Shown: positions 47,618 through 61,740 of the stretch, piece after piece
Layout of the letters: each line of letters starts with the position of its first letter
How positions within the stretch are numbered: the first letter of the stretch is position 1
NCBI RefSeq assembly: GCF_029962835.1
Contig: NC_080589.1
Span: 21,287,586-21,351,585, forward strand
DNA: 64,000 bases
Direction of reading: 5' to 3'
Source: Magnolia sinica
Taxonomy: Eukaryota > Streptophyta > Magnoliopsida > Magnoliales > Magnoliaceae
The notes under the pieces: model-generated
What the model saw: the letters and a program-made list of their open reading frames with translations, nothing else
Database searches by the model: none
Told to the model about the DNA's origin: nothing
Program-made: the position numbers and the translations under genes

Positions 47618-48188
47618 TTGATGGATACTATGATCTTAACTTTAGGCTAATTGCCTTTAGCTAACTTTTGGTAAAGACTGTAATTACAATGAGTCAAATT
47701 GCATTGGCTTACATTGACTCATTAATTGTTAATGCAAGTGTCAAGTCCTTAGTCATTCACGCTACAACCTAACAAAGTTTTGGAATAATGTCATTTTTAT
47801 GTACTTCTTTCATAATGATGAACAACGTTGGATGATTGGATTGGGAGGCACATACACACTACAATAGGCTCTACACAAAACTAAATGTAACTGTTCCTTT
47901 CCAATTGTTTCTTATGGTGTGGCCTACTAAGTTTTGGATGATCATTGTTTTTTGGTTTAATGGTTGAAATATATAATTTACATAATCTCAAAAAAATTTC
48001 ATTCACATGTTTTTCTTTTATTTGCCAAAGTAATCTTAATAGATACACAAATACGAGTTTTCTCGCGTGGTTGGGAAAAGTTACCTATGGTGAGAGAAAA
48101 AGTCCACTTGCGTTAAATTTTTAACCTTTTTAAAAAAATATATAAAGTATGGAATGGTATTTGAAGGTGAAATATTATTTGCATGTTA

Positions 48189-48236
<48 letters not shown>

Positions 48237-48278
48237 TCTTAAAGTATTCATAATTTTATTTAAAATGTCTTTTATGTT
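47234..48278. other. Intergenic with SINE relative and microsatellites
   Basis: No gene. A relative of the 17.5-kb SINE lies at about 47445-47614 (CTCAGTGGTAGACTCAC ... GGGTCATGGCTACAAG, with damaged B box) and runs into a (GA)n tract (about 47576-47614). A (TA)n microsatellite occupies about 48191-48233. Confidence 0.5.
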
Positions 48279-49946
48279 CTTTATGTCACGCTCCAAACTC
48301 GGAAACCGGGCTCACAAAATTCTCGATCATCGAATCCGGCGCCGACAACCTTTGTAGTACCCCATTCTTGGCTCCCAGCACCCATATACTAGGTTCCAAT
48401 CCTCGGATCCTATGAGGAGGGATTTTTTTTTTCAGTATGAATTTATTCTGTAACAAGCATAAGCCCCGAATAATAACCAAGACACCATCATACAATCCAC
48501 TATGATCAAAAACTTTAAGGTACAATGCGTATAAAGGGAAATACAATGATAATAGTAACAAAAACTTTTGAAACTCGACTGCACGCTCCTGCTCCTACGA
48601 AGCTACGGCTGTGTCCTAGCATCACCTGCACGCATCAATCGTAAATAAGCTTATATAAAGCTTAGAGGGTAGTGAGAGTGTGTGCATAATATAAGCGTGC
48701 TCAGAATGTGATATCAGAGTAAGGCGGAATATACTGGTAAGTCCATGAATGCTATCAGCCGTACCAAGGCTATGCGATGCAAGGCATGAATGCTATCGGC
48801 TGCATCAAAGCCATGCGATGTAAGACATGAATACTATCAGTCACATCAAGGCCATACGATGCAAGGAGTGAATGATGTCGGCCATACCAAGGCCATGCGA
48901 TGTGAGATGCAACTCAAACATATCAATCCTCATTTGAATCCACGTATCAATACAGCTCATCACAAAAGCATTAAAGATTAGTACAGTTCTCACTCTGGAT
49001 AATCATCGGGGTTTAGTACACTCCAAATAGCACTGCCCCTTTTCTAAGTGCATAGTCTAAGTGAGCGTAAGAAACTTTACTATCTGCCTAGCCAATAGCC
49101 TGCTAATACCTATCCAGCACATCGATAGCGGACCCATTTACAAGTTGGTCATACTTAGCCTAGCAATTGCCCCTACCCTCAGGCGAGTAAGGCCACACCC
49201 CCTTCCAACCGACCACAATACAATGGGAGACGCAGCCTCCTGGTATTCGGGCCTCGTGCACTCATGTATCCACTTGGTCTCGACGTTGGAGTCATTCTCT
49301 TATCCATCGGATTTATGAATTTTTACCCAGGGACATCTATGGCGCCCCGATACTAATAACAGTATTTTTGGTATCCAATCCGGCCATCCATGATATGCCT
49401 GTGGAGGCTATGGCCCCGATGTTGCTATGGTGTACAGTAATCATAACACATAATGCAAGATGCATGAGTCATACAATCTATTCATACATCAATCCTATGC
49501 ATACCATGTGCTCTTGTGAGACAATCTCTGCCTATCAGGGAGTCCCATAACAACCTGCCTAATGGCATATACAATGGTCAACCACATCTCTTATCAAGTA
49601 TGCAAATGATGCATATAGGCATGTGTCATGATGATATATGAAGCATACTTGTAATCGGTATCGATAACCAGTGTCGAAAATCGGCCTATATGCAAGGCAG
49701 GGTCCATAGATAAACAGCCGATCTAAACCATAATATAAAGATCAGCTCTCGGCCGTGGATATGCCAAATCTGGTAGCACGGAGCCATCCATTTACAGCGA
49801 TGATGGACCATGCAATATCAATAAGGCCTAATGATTTGAGTTAACCCACTTAGAGAATGATGAGAATGGGCCCAACGAGGTCTAAGAGAAGGTCACAATG
49901 TGGACATTTAATCATCATTGCCTATTAATGTGGACATTTAACCAAT

Positions 49947-52869
49947 ATTACTGTAATATCCCGAAAAATTTTGTATAAAGACCCGAGCACCACCTCAACT
50001 AGAATTCTCTTAGGACTCAATCCTTTAGAAATTAAACGTGAATTAACTAGCGCTAAACTCAATTACTTGTGAAAATTAGCACCAACCACGTTAAATACGA
50101 TCTGTAAGACCCAAAACCTGTAGAATCGTTAGCGCTACGTTACCCTGAAATCTAGGATTCAACGCTAAACCCAGTTGCTCTCGGGAGTACTTGAAAACTT
50201 TGTATCGGACCTGGACCGTACGTCGAAAGTCCGATATCGATAAACTTAGACAATTATGACCACCTTGTTGGGCTTAACAATCACTTCGAAAATCAAGTCC
50301 AGATGATGTCCTGAGATGATTTGCATGAGTCCGGAGTGAAAAGTGTGAGAAAGGTGAATTTATTTAGAAATTAAATATGAATTTAAGTAATCTGAGTCGT
50401 GTCGCTTGGGCGCCAATTTTAAGCATTCTAACCGTTGGATTCTGACCCAAATTCACCCTCGGATCAAGGAAGATGGCCTACACATGTCAAAGTGCTTGTG
50501 GCCCTGATCGCGTTTCGGTGACCGTTGAATTGAAATTGGTCCACCATGAGCGATCTGGAAACCCGATCGGACTGAAAACTTAACTTGCTTAAGATCCAAT
50601 ATTAGTGAGCTTAAGTCCGACCGCATTCAGAAAAAAAACCTCCAAAAACGCTCCATTGAATCAAAATAGACCCGATTTGGTTATAACCTAAGTATACCTT
50701 GACCTTGGGGCTAATTCCATCAGTTTTAGGCCTATATAATGACCTTAAACCCTCACTCTCAAATTCTATACGAATTTTCTAAACCCTAGCTGAGAGAGAG
50801 AGAGAGAGGAAAAGAGAGAAAGTGAGAGAGAAGTTGGTGAATCATCTTGAAATTCTTTCCAGTTACCCTGCGTACCTAATCCATCCCATCTGAATCGTTA
50901 TTCCGGCGATTCTAATCTCATTTTTGGGTAAGTCAATTAAACCCTAACCTGTTTTGGAACTTAGAATAGTTTAAGTGTTGATGTAGCTAATCTAATTCAT
51001 GCCTTAGGTTACCTATTCGCCGTTGACGAAGACTTATTGTCTAAATCGAATCCGTTGCACAATTTCTGGTTTAAGGTGCGGACTATATTTGTATAGGTTA
51101 TGGTTTTCAAAGCTTTCAATGTCATTTAATGATTTATTACCAACGTGGGTGCCATTTCACATGCCAAATTTGATATCTGTTTCGTTTTACGTATATAGAT
51201 AATTTATGTTGTAAGTAGTGTGATTCATGTGTTTGTTGAAGTATTTGTATACATTTAGAATTTGGTGTTGTGATTACCATGATTAATTGTCGTAGGAATA
51301 TGATTGTTATTTGTGCGACAACTCCTTGTCGAAAGGATTTGCCCTACTATGTAATATGGCTGACATATGTGATGTATGTTGCCAAATGTAGTCTAAGTGC
51401 TTGTGAAAATGCCTGAATAAGTTCGTATTTAATAAGGTGTGAATTATGAGGGAGTTGAGATATAAAATTCCAACTACTTCCTTATATGTACTATTTCCTC
51501 CATGAATTTCTTAGTCTAACTATCCATGTTAACTATGTGTTTGATTTTCTTCATGCAAGTTGTTAATTTTACCGCCTTACTTATGAATGGATTCTCGTTA
51601 TCTTGCATTTTATAATATGTTTGCTATTATGGTTGAATGTGTATGGGGCCACGTTATGGTCCAGGCAATCGGTAATAAGCTTTGAGTTCGTGGCTGAGGT
51701 CGCTTTCGTCACATAGGACATGTTTGACGAACCCGAGTCGTATTAGCGTTGTCGGCAGTGGTTTGGCCACACGGAGTGTTTGCGCACTTCATGTCATTCA
51801 ACTCAATATGCGCTTGTGCTAGTTGTGCTCGTCAAGTAACCCGATTGTCCCGGTGGATGTTCACCATGTATGGACGCTACTGTTTGAATTTAGGGTACCA
51901 AACTTACCAGTGCAATCCCGTTAACTATGGTACCTCGATCCGTTAAGACTTATGAGTTGGGCATGGTGGTATGGGACACCGTGGTCGAGCTGTCAGCCTA
52001 CGCTGGGGTGACGAGCCTCCCCGTAGTGACCAGTGAGCAATCCAGACTCGTGAGCCGATTATGGTGGTGTAGGACACTATATTCGTGTTATCGGCCTACA
52101 TTGTTTGGTGACGAGCCCTTTGTAGTGACCTTGAGTATACCTTGATACTGCATTGAGGCGACGAGTCTTATTATAGCAACTAAGGTATGATTAGGCATGC
52201 ATTGATTGGTGACGAGCCCTTTGCAGCGACCTAGAACCATAATATCGTATGAGATCGTCTAGGACTAACGACCCTAGAATGGATCACTGTTTGTGAATTG
52301 ATATAATGAAGGTACCTTAGCTTCCCAATCCTGCTGTATGAAAAGGACTAATAACAACTTGGTAATCATGTTCATGCACCGCATTGCATGTGCCTTGGCG
52401 TTGTGGAGCACTGCGGGAGGTTGTCATGCGTACCGTAAGATGAAGACACTGAGGGAGTGCAGGCGAGGGCATGCATCATTTCTACATATATCCTTGTATT
52501 AACAAGAGTAATTAGGACATATTTGATTATATTGCTTTATCATTACTGCTTGATTGAATTGATAACATGTTAACTTTTACTATATAGTTCCACTGAGTTG
52601 ATCACCCACTCCCACGTTCTGGGACGGTGTTTAAACACCAACCAAACTCTGTCTTAGATACAGATGATGATGCGACTCACGAGGCAGAGCAGGAGTATGA
52701 GGATGATGAGGAGGGTTCTCCTTTATGCAGTTCTCAGGCGGGTTCATGTGAGCCGTGTCCTGAGCTATGGGGATTCAGAGCTATTGTTACAGTGGTTTAT
52801 TTCATTTTGATACATGTATTTTGAAACAAACACTTGTGATTATGACCTGGCAGAGCATACATATCTCAG

Positions 52870-52927
<58 letters not shown>

Positions 52928-53116
52928 CCTCATCTGTAGATCTGGATATGATTTTTTCTTTCTTGTTTGGGTTTGCAGTTTGGCTTAATCTACTTCATGT
53001 TTTATGCACTAATACAGACAACATATATTAATCATTACATATGTTGCATAAGTGATGTTTTGAAACTCGGGAGCTGAGTTATGCTCGACCCCTGAATTTC
53101 AGAGCGTTATAGTTAC
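49947..53116 (+). mobile_element. Nested solo LTR (3160 bp) of a second family
   Basis: Starts TGTAATATCCCG at 49952 and ends GAGCGTTATA at 53111 (CA end mutated to TA), flanked by ATTAC and GTTAC. It interrupts copy 2 of the giant LTR: the joined flanks correspond to uninterrupted sequence in copy 3 at about 61647-61685. The TGTAATATCCCG start and the GATGATGAGGAGG stretch near its end recall LTRs of chromovirus (Tekay/Del-like) Gypsy elements, from memory. It contains a (GA)n run (50790-50815) and a (TA)n run (about 52868-52925). No polyprotein. Confidence 0.85.
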
Positions 53117-56100
53117 TCCCAAGGAGTGGCCCACATAGAGCCTAACATATAATGGGCTCATGGCCTCACATAAGGGCCCAATACACATCCCATTGGGCCT
53201 CACACACAAAGGCCTCATACACATCATAATGGGCCTCAACATATGGGCCATATATACATCACATTGGGCCTAATATTTGGGCCTCAAATACATCACAATG
53301 GGCCTCACACCTATGCTTCAAATACATCTCAATGGGCCACAATACATGGAACTCATATACATCAAATGGGCCGCAATATATGGGCCTCATATACATCAAA
53401 TGGGCGATAATATATGGGCCTCATATACATCAGATGGGCCGTAATACATGAGCCTCATATACATTAAATGGGCCGTAATATATGAGCCTCATATACATCA
53501 AATGGGCCATAATACATGGGCCACAACAATGGGCCTCCAACATATCACAATGGGCCTCATTCTGGGCCTCAAATACATCAAGTCGGGCCCAGCATTCTAG
53601 GTGAACTATCTACACTATGCATCTATATTTAGAGATCATTTTAGAACATAAAAAATGAATCATATCGAAAGATCATCTGGACCATACCACAAATAGCAGT
53701 GGAGATAATGATTTTCACTGTTAACACATCATAGGCCCACCAAAACATTTATTTTCCAATCTGTTCATAAGATCACAAATATGTGAATTAAGAGGAAAAC
53801 AAATTCCACATTAGTCCAAAACTTCTGTGACCCCAAAAGGGTTTTAATGGTGGACGTTCAATCCCCACTGTTTTTGGCATTGTGGTCCACTTAATAAATA
53901 GATCTGTCTTATTTTTTTGTTCTCAAGCCTTAAGATGAGCTCACCATCCGGATGGATGGTTTGGATGTAACACATACATCATACGGTGGGTCTCACACAT
54001 GGATGGTGTGGATCAACGTATACATCATGGAGGGACCCACAGAACTTGTTATCGTCAATACAACAGCTATCCAGCTGCTGGACTACTGGCCTGTTGGCCC
54101 AGCGTCGAGCATATGGACGGCTCAGATATAACACATATCTCAGATCAGACCCACATAACTGCTGACGTCAACAGCAACTATATAGTTGGAGTGGGGGGCC
54201 ACATCCAGATGAATGGACGGTTAGGATATACAACACGTTAGCAAGGTGGGCCCCATCCATCCAGAAAATGGAGGGACGGTGTGGATGAGATCCACACACG
54301 TCACTACAACAACTATATAGCTGGTGTGAGACGCACCAGCCAATCACTTCCAGGAAGTAGGTCCCACGTGGGGCCCACCATATACATATATATCATATGT
54401 TTATATATATATATATATATATAACTTATATTTATGTATTTTATTATTATTTATTATATTTCTTTTGAAAATGGTCCAGCGTCCAGGGTCTGGACGCTGG
54501 ACAGACGATGTAGATGTATGGAACATGCATCATAGGTGGGTCCACACGTGTGGGACCCACCAGCTCTGGGACAAGCTAATATTTGCATTTTCTCTTCATC
54601 TCGGGCAACAAGCCCATCCGTTGGATAGTCCAGCAAGATGGGCCCCACAGGTAGATGGCATGGATATAACACATCATGGTGGGCCATACACACACACACA
54701 CACCAGGTGGGCCACACACCTCATCATTATCATCACCATACAAAAGGAAAATAGAGAGAGAGAGAGAGAGATGTAGTGGAGGGACCTCGCCACTATGGGC
54801 CCCTCTTTGATCACAACACATACATCAAAGTGGGTCCCATCATAAGTGGGCCCTTAAATGGACATATACGGTGGATATCCTAAAATCACCCACCTATATC
54901 ACTCATTCTTAGTCCCTTGGCTTCCTTAGCTCCTATGCTCAACCTTCGATGGTGGATGATGAAGTTTGGATGGTGGAGATGAGAGTTTTTTTTGGAGTAG
55001 GGAAGTGGGCCACACTTGGCTCTTTCTCTATGGGAATTGCTTGGACGATTGCTCTCCTTGGGAGCCTGAAAAGGCCAAGCTATATGTCCTAGAGGGGGGG
55101 TGAATAGGACAATGCCAAATAAAAACTTATAACAGCGGAATAATAAAGAAAATGATAGCCAAATTAAATAATAATGCAGGAAAGAAAAACAACCTCAAAA
55201 TTCAGATCTTGAGAGGTTGATACAAACGTTATTCTAAGGACAACCTTACACCAAAAACAGAGTTTATGGTGGGACAACCTTATTTCTAGAAAGGTCTTTG
55301 TATCAAGTCTCAAATCGAAGAGGAATACAAAAACAAATATGAACTGAATTGAAATAACTTGTAATTAAAGATGTATTGTTCTAGGGACAGCCATACACCA
55401 TAAAAATGGCAGGGCAACCTTCCTGGAACATATTTCAACTGTCCCTAGATTATGTTTTGCGTTTGGCTTAATCTACTTCATGTTTTATGCACTAATCCAT
55501 AACATATATTAATCATTACATATGTTGCATAAGTGATGTTTTGAAACTCGGGAGCCGAGTTATGCTCGACCCCCGAATTTCAACAGTTACTCCCAAGGAG
55601 TGGCCCACATAGAGCCTAACATATAATGGGCTCATGGCCTCACATAAGGGCCCAATACACATCCCATTGGGCCTCACACACAAAGGCCTCATACACATCA
55701 TAATGGGCCTCAACATATGGGCCATATATACATCACATTGGGCCTAATATTTGGGCCTCAAATACATCACAATGGGCCTCACACCTATGCCTCAAATACA
55801 TCTCAATGGGCCACAATACATGGAACTCATATACATCAAATGGGCCGCAATATATGGGCCTCATATACATCAAATGGGCGATAATATATGGGCCTCATAT
55901 ACATCAGATGGGCCGTAATACATGGGCCTCATATACATTAAATGGGCCATAATATATGAGCCTCATATACATCAAATGGGCCATAATACATAGGCCACAA
56001 CAATGGGCCTCCAACATATCACAATGGGCCTTATTCTGGGCCTCAAATACATCAAGTCGGGGCCAGCATTCTAGGTGAACTATCTACACTATGCATCTAT

Positions 56101-57531
56101 ATTTAGAGATCATTTTAGAACATAAAAAATGAATCATATCGAAAGATCATCTGGACCATACCACAAATAGCAGTGGAGAAAATGATTTTCACTGTTAACA
56201 CATCATAGGCCCACCGAAACATTTATTTTCCAATCTGTTCATAAGATCACAAATATGTGAATTAAGAGGAAAACAAATTCCACATTAGTCCAAAACTTCT
56301 GTGACCCCAAAAGGGTTTTAATGGTGGACGTTCAATCCCCACTGTTTTTGGCATTGTGGTCCACTTAATAAATAGATCTGTCTTATTTTTTTGTTCTCAA
56401 GCCTTAAGATGAGCTCACCATCCGGATGGATGGTTTGGATGTAACACATACATCATACGGTGGGTCTCACACATGGATGGTGTGGATCAACGTATACATC
56501 ATGGAGGGACCCACAGAACTTGTTATCGTCAATACAGCAGCTATCCAGCTGCTGGACTACTGGCCTGTTGGCCCAGTGTCTAGCATATGGACGGCTCAGA
56601 TATAACACATATCTCAGATCAAACCCACATAACTGCCAACGTCAACAGCAGCTATATAGTTGGAGTGGGGGCCACGTCCAAATGAATGGACGGTTAGGAT
56701 ATACAACATGTCAACAAGGTGGGCCCCACCCATTCAGAAAATGGACTGACGGTGTGGATGAGACCCACACACGTCACTACAGCAACTATATAGCTGGTGT
56801 GAGACACACCAGCCAATCACTTCCAGGAAGGTGGGTCCCACGTGGGGCCCACCATATACATATATATCATATGTTTATATATATATATAACTTATATTTA
56901 TGTATTTTATTATTATTTATTATATTTCTTTTGAAAATGGTCCAGCGTCCAGGGTCTGGACGCTGGACAGACGATGTAGATGTATGGAACATGCATCATA
57001 GGTGGGTCCACACATGTGGGACCCACCAGCTCTGGGACAAGCTAATATTTGCATTTTCTCTTCATCTCGGGCAACAAGCCCATCCGTTGGATAGTCCAGC
57101 AAGATGGGCCCCACAGGTAGATGGCATGGATATAACACATCATGGTGGGCCATACACACACACACACACCAGGTGGGCCACACACCTCATCATTATCATC
57201 ACCATACAAAAGGAAAATAGAGAGAGAGAGAGATGTAGTGGAGGGACCTCGCCACTATGGGCCCCTCTTTGATCACAACACATACATCAAAGTGGGTCCC
57301 ATCATAAGTGGGCCCTTAAATGGACATATACGGTGGATATCCTAAAATCACCCACCTATATCACTCATTCTTAGTCCCTTGGCTTCCTTAGCTCCTATGC
57401 TCAACCTTCGATGGTGGATGATGAAGTTTGGATGGTGGAGATGAGAGTTTTTTTTGGAGTAGGGAAGTGGGCCACACTTGGCTCTTTCTCTATGGGAATT
57501 GCTTGGACGATTGCTCTCCTTGGGAGCCTGA
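52978..57531. repeat. Internal direct duplication, two ~2.08-kb units
   Basis: 52978-55069 and 55461-57531 are near-identical direct copies. Each starts GTTTGGCTTAATCTAC within the end of the nested LTR and stops at GGGAGCCTGA. The 391 bp between (55070-55460) are unrelated and open with CCTAGAGGGGGG, a word common beside plant retrotransposons. Unit 2 has lost about 9 bp at the nested-LTR end; other differences are scattered single bases, so the event is younger than the nested insertion. Confidence 0.93.
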
Positions 57532-58041
57532 GAGTGAAGAAAATGAGAGAGAGAGAGAGAAGTGATGGGATGATAAGGGATGGAGTGATGGGTGATGGGT
57601 GTAAGGAAGAGATGAGTGGAGAGAGAGAGAGAGAGAGAGAGTTGACTTTGGATAAGAGAGGTATGGGTTGTCATGCCTTAATAGTAAGAGAGGGATGGGT
57701 ATTGATGGGATATGTACTTGACTTGTACATTAATTGATTGATTTAATATTTGGTAGAGATTCTCTTGGGATTTGCAATGCACGGCGTTTTCCTTAAAATA
57801 AATGTCGGCCTACAACTCCTGGCTTGGATATCGCATCGGCGCACGAAACCCGGCGTTGGAACCGTGACAATGGTGCGATCGCAAGGATACAAATTTCGAG
57901 TCGAACCAACTCTGATATACAGGATGCGACTTAGGGTCGCGTACAAATGCTATCTATGTGTCGCGGGTCGCCGAAATTTGACCAGGAGGACCGCGGAAGC
58001 TTACGGAACGGTACAGTCTAAGATACAGGCCTTACACTTTA

Positions 58042-58799
58042 GTTACACAAAATTATCCACCATTGGAAACTAATTGTGAGGACAAAATATTCCTCCTTGT
58101 CTTAGATTATAGATTTTGCTAAATTGTATCTAATTACAATTAAAGAGTCATCCAAATGCACCTTATACTCCTTCTCTTAAAATATAGATTTAGCTAAATT
58201 GTATCTAATTACAATTAAAGAGTCATCTAAATGCACCCTATATGTACACAAAATGAGGTGCTAGCTTGAACCCCCACATTAATGGAAAGGATTTGATTAA
58301 TTGAGTATCATATCATCCATTGACAACAGACTTTCGGTGGATTTTCAAATCCACCAATCTGTGGGCCTCACATTGATGCATGTGTTCTATCCACATCATC
58401 CATACATATACATGGCATTCGAGTTGCATATGTTTACATAAGACTAATATCATTTGTGAAATTCAGTCCATTGATTACAATTCCATGAACCACTAATCAT
58501 AGGTTTCACTAATTTTTCCCCAAGAAGAATTTAATCCCAAGTGTGGAATTAGATGGTCAAAATGTCATGGTAATCCAGACATAATCATTATGCAATAGCG
58601 GTGCTAATTCCATCTAATACAATTCTATACCATTTAATCCTGCATTCCAAATAGCTGAACTCTCCACTGAGCAAGCATCAGGTAGTGAATCAATTAGGTT
58701 CGTGCATCTAGTTGCCCCTACTTTGTGTGGATAGTGGCTCCAAATACACGAATGCTCAATTATCCTATCTGTTAGCAACTTAGTCTGTTTTATGTCATG
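58042..58799. repeat. Intergenic with 75-bp tandem duplication
   Basis: Two copies of a 75-bp stretch start at 58111 and 58186 (AGATTTTGCTAAATTG / AGATTTAGCTAAATTG, then the shared CTAATTACAATTAAAGAGTC). The remainder is A+T-rich with no gene. This is the sequence between two members of the giant LTR family. Confidence 0.75.
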
Positions 58800-60601
58800 T
58801 GTAATGTAAGACCTGTATTCTAGCCCATACCGTCCCGTAGGCTTCCGTGGTCCTCCCGGTAGAATTTCGGCGACCCGCGATCTTTTATTGGCAGTTGCGC
58901 GCGACCCCGAGTGGTATCCCGTATTCCAGAGTCAGCTCGACCCGAGACCTATACCCTTGCGACCGCGCAGTCGCTGCGATTCCGACGCCGCGTCTCGCTC
59001 GCCGAGGCGATACTCAGGCCAGGAAATGTGGGCCCGCGTTCGGTTCGAGAAAACACCGCGCGTCACAATTTCCAAGAGAATCTCTAGCCTAAATGTCACA
59101 TCAATCATTAATTAAGTCTAAGTACACAACCTTACCAAGCCCATCCCTCACCCATTCCCCAAGTCAACTCTCTCTTACATAACCCATACCCATCTCATTC
59201 ATTTCTTACCTTAAGTCAACAAACACCATGCCATCTCATCCCATCACCCCACCTCACCACTCCTCTCTCTCTCATTTCCAAGCAAACCTCATGAGACTCC
59301 AACGTCCAAGCAAGCTCCATGGATAGAGCTTGTGTGGCCCACCTTCCTACCTTCCATCTCCACCATCCTAAGTCGATCTCAACCATTGAAGTCCATCCAT
59401 TGGATCTCTAGCATGCATTGACGGAAGAAGAAGTCCAAGAAGATCTAAGGTGGGTGTTCATAGCATTAATCTTGATTTTTTTTTTTTAAATTTTAGGGCC
59501 CACATTTGGAGGGACCCATTTTGATGTAAGTATTGTTTTGGGAGGGCCCATAGTGGCGGGGTCCCTCCCCTTCTTTCGTCCCTCTCTCTCTCATTTTCTT
59601 TGTGATGCCATGTGGCCCACCTGATGCGTGCATTGTATCCATGCCATCACGGTGGAGCCCACTTGATGTATGTGAAAAATCCAGTCATCCAGCTAGGACG
59701 GTGGAGCCCACCTGATGCATGTATTTTACCCAACCGTAGAGCTGGAATGGCTGACCACTGTGATGCATTCAGACCGTCCATCCATTCTGCTGGTGTGCCA
59801 GCAGCCAGTAGCTGCAGCCGCTACATTGACGCAGCAAGTTTTGTAGGTCCATCACAGGAATGTGTTATCTCCATATTGTCCGTCCGTGTGGAGCCCACAC
59901 GTGATGCTTATCCACACCGTCCTGTGGTCTGGACGATGGGGACCACCAGGAAGTATGCGTTATATCTGCACAGCCCGTCCATGCAGGACTCACCCCAATG
60001 TATTTCATCCCACCGTCCAGATGTACGGTGGGGATCTCCACCTATCAGCTGTCGTACCGACATCAGCAAGCCCTATGGGTCCCGGGTGATGTATGTATTA
60101 CATCAAAACTATCCATTTGGGGAACCCAGCACAGCAGCACACAACTGATGCGTATGACGTCAGTAAGTCCTGTGGGTCCCACCAGATGTATGCATCTTAT
60201 CTCTGCCACCCAGCCGTTCATCTGCTGTGGGACGCCACCGTGATGTAGTGTTTTATCCTTGCTGCTCAGCAGCACGTGTGGCTCACACCCACGTGGGACC
60301 ACCTTATACAGGTGATTTACCAGCCGTCCATCACGTGGGACCCACCTCTATGGAGGTATTTTAGCCACGCCATCCATCTCTTTGGGACCCACCTTGGACG
60401 CATGTATTGTATAGCCACGACGTCCATCTGTGTTGCCAGGCGTGGACCCACCATACACGTGTTGCACGTGTGAGGGTGGGGCCCACCTTGATGATGACGG
60501 TGCTGATTTGCTGGGAAAAAGGAGTGGACGGTGATGTGGTACCCACTTTGATATATATGACGTATATCCACTTTGTACCCACGGTGTGATGCACCTCAAT
60601 G

Positions 60602-60603
<2 letters not shown>

Positions 60604-60658
<55 letters not shown>

Positions 60659-60660
60659 TA
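60604..60660. repeat. (TA)n(CA)n microsatellite
   Basis: TA dinucleotides followed by CACACACACA, within giant LTR copy 3. Corresponding TA runs lie at about 54404-54422 and 56876-56890 in the duplicated units of copy 2. Confidence 0.85.
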
Positions 60661-61740
60661 TGTATATAATATAATAATATATTAATACAGTATTATGTGG
60701 GCCCCACGTGGGAGCCACGTACATTAGAAGATGATTGGCTGGTGTATTTCACACATGTGTTGCTGCTGAACTGACATCAGCAAGTTCGGTGGATCTGATC
60801 TTTGGGTATGTGTTATACCACACCGTTCGTCCATTTGGCCGCTGTGGCCCACCCCACACGTGCTGCATGTGTGAGGGGTGGGGCCCACCTTGTTTTTATA
60901 TCCAGACCATCCAGATGTCTGGACGTGGTCTTGGAGCACCGTAAAGTAGGAGTTTTATCCCAGTTGTCCATCATCTGGACGGTGGGTGTCAACTGTGATG
61001 TATGGGTCTTATCCACACGGCCAGATGGCTGGACGGTATGATCCACCCCTGATGTATTTATTCTATATCCACTCCATCCATCTCCAGTTGGTGGAGCCCA
61101 CATGACATATGTGTTGTATTCTACGCCGTCCTCCGGCTGACGGGCCACACACATGGACCCACGTAGATGCATGTGATGGACGGTGGAAAGCCACCTGGCA
61201 TGTGTTACCCACACGTCGGCGTCATGTGATATATGTGTTTTGTCTACACCATCCACCGATTGGGACAATGGGCCCCACCTTTGGTGTATGTTTTGTATGC
61301 GCACGGTCTAGGGCGTTGGCAGGCCCATTTCAATAGATATGAGGCCCACTATGTTTGTATGAGGCCCAACTGTTGTGTGTGAAGCCCTTTGTGTTATGTG
61401 AGGCCCATTAGTGCGGCCCATTGATGTAGCCCGTTTGATGTGTTCAAGGCTCAGATACGTGGCCCATTTGATGCGTATAAGACCCATGTGTAGGGCTCAC
61501 ATATTATGTATTTGAGGCCTATAAGAAGGGCCCACCTGAGGTGTATGTAAGGCCCATTGATGTGGCCCACTTGTTGTATTCGAGGCCCATGGTTGAGGCC
61601 CAATGCGTTATATGTATGGCCCGTTACGTTGTGCATGAATCCCTATGTAGGCCACTCTTTGGGAACAATGTTGGTTAAATGTCCACAATGATGGCGATGA
61701 TGGTTAAATGTCCACATTGTGACCTTCCCTTAGGCCATTT

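Larger units (their letters stand above)
48279..58041 (-). mobile_element. Giant solo LTR, copy 2 (reverse; TSD CTTTA), with nested LTR and internal duplication
   Basis: On the minus strand it starts TGTAAGGCCTGTATC at 58036 and ends GAGCGTGACA at 48284, with identical 5-bp flanks CTTTA (48279-48283 and 58037-58041). Removing the nested LTR (49952-53116) and the extra duplication unit with spacer (about 2.46 kb) leaves about 4.1 kb, matching copy 1. The 3' part (48284-49650) aligns with 38.2-39.5 kb and 63.2 kb onward; shared words include GGGTTTAGTACACTCC. Frames within it, including the 270-codon one at 56460-57272, are repeat translations with no family match that I recognise. Confidence 0.88.

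Noticed and set aside
56460-57272. 270-codon open frame as a gene
   Set aside because: It lies in the duplicated non-coding LTR sequence. The homologous frame in the sister unit (54465-54776) is shorter, and the product consists of translated TA, CA, GA and GGCCCAC repeats.
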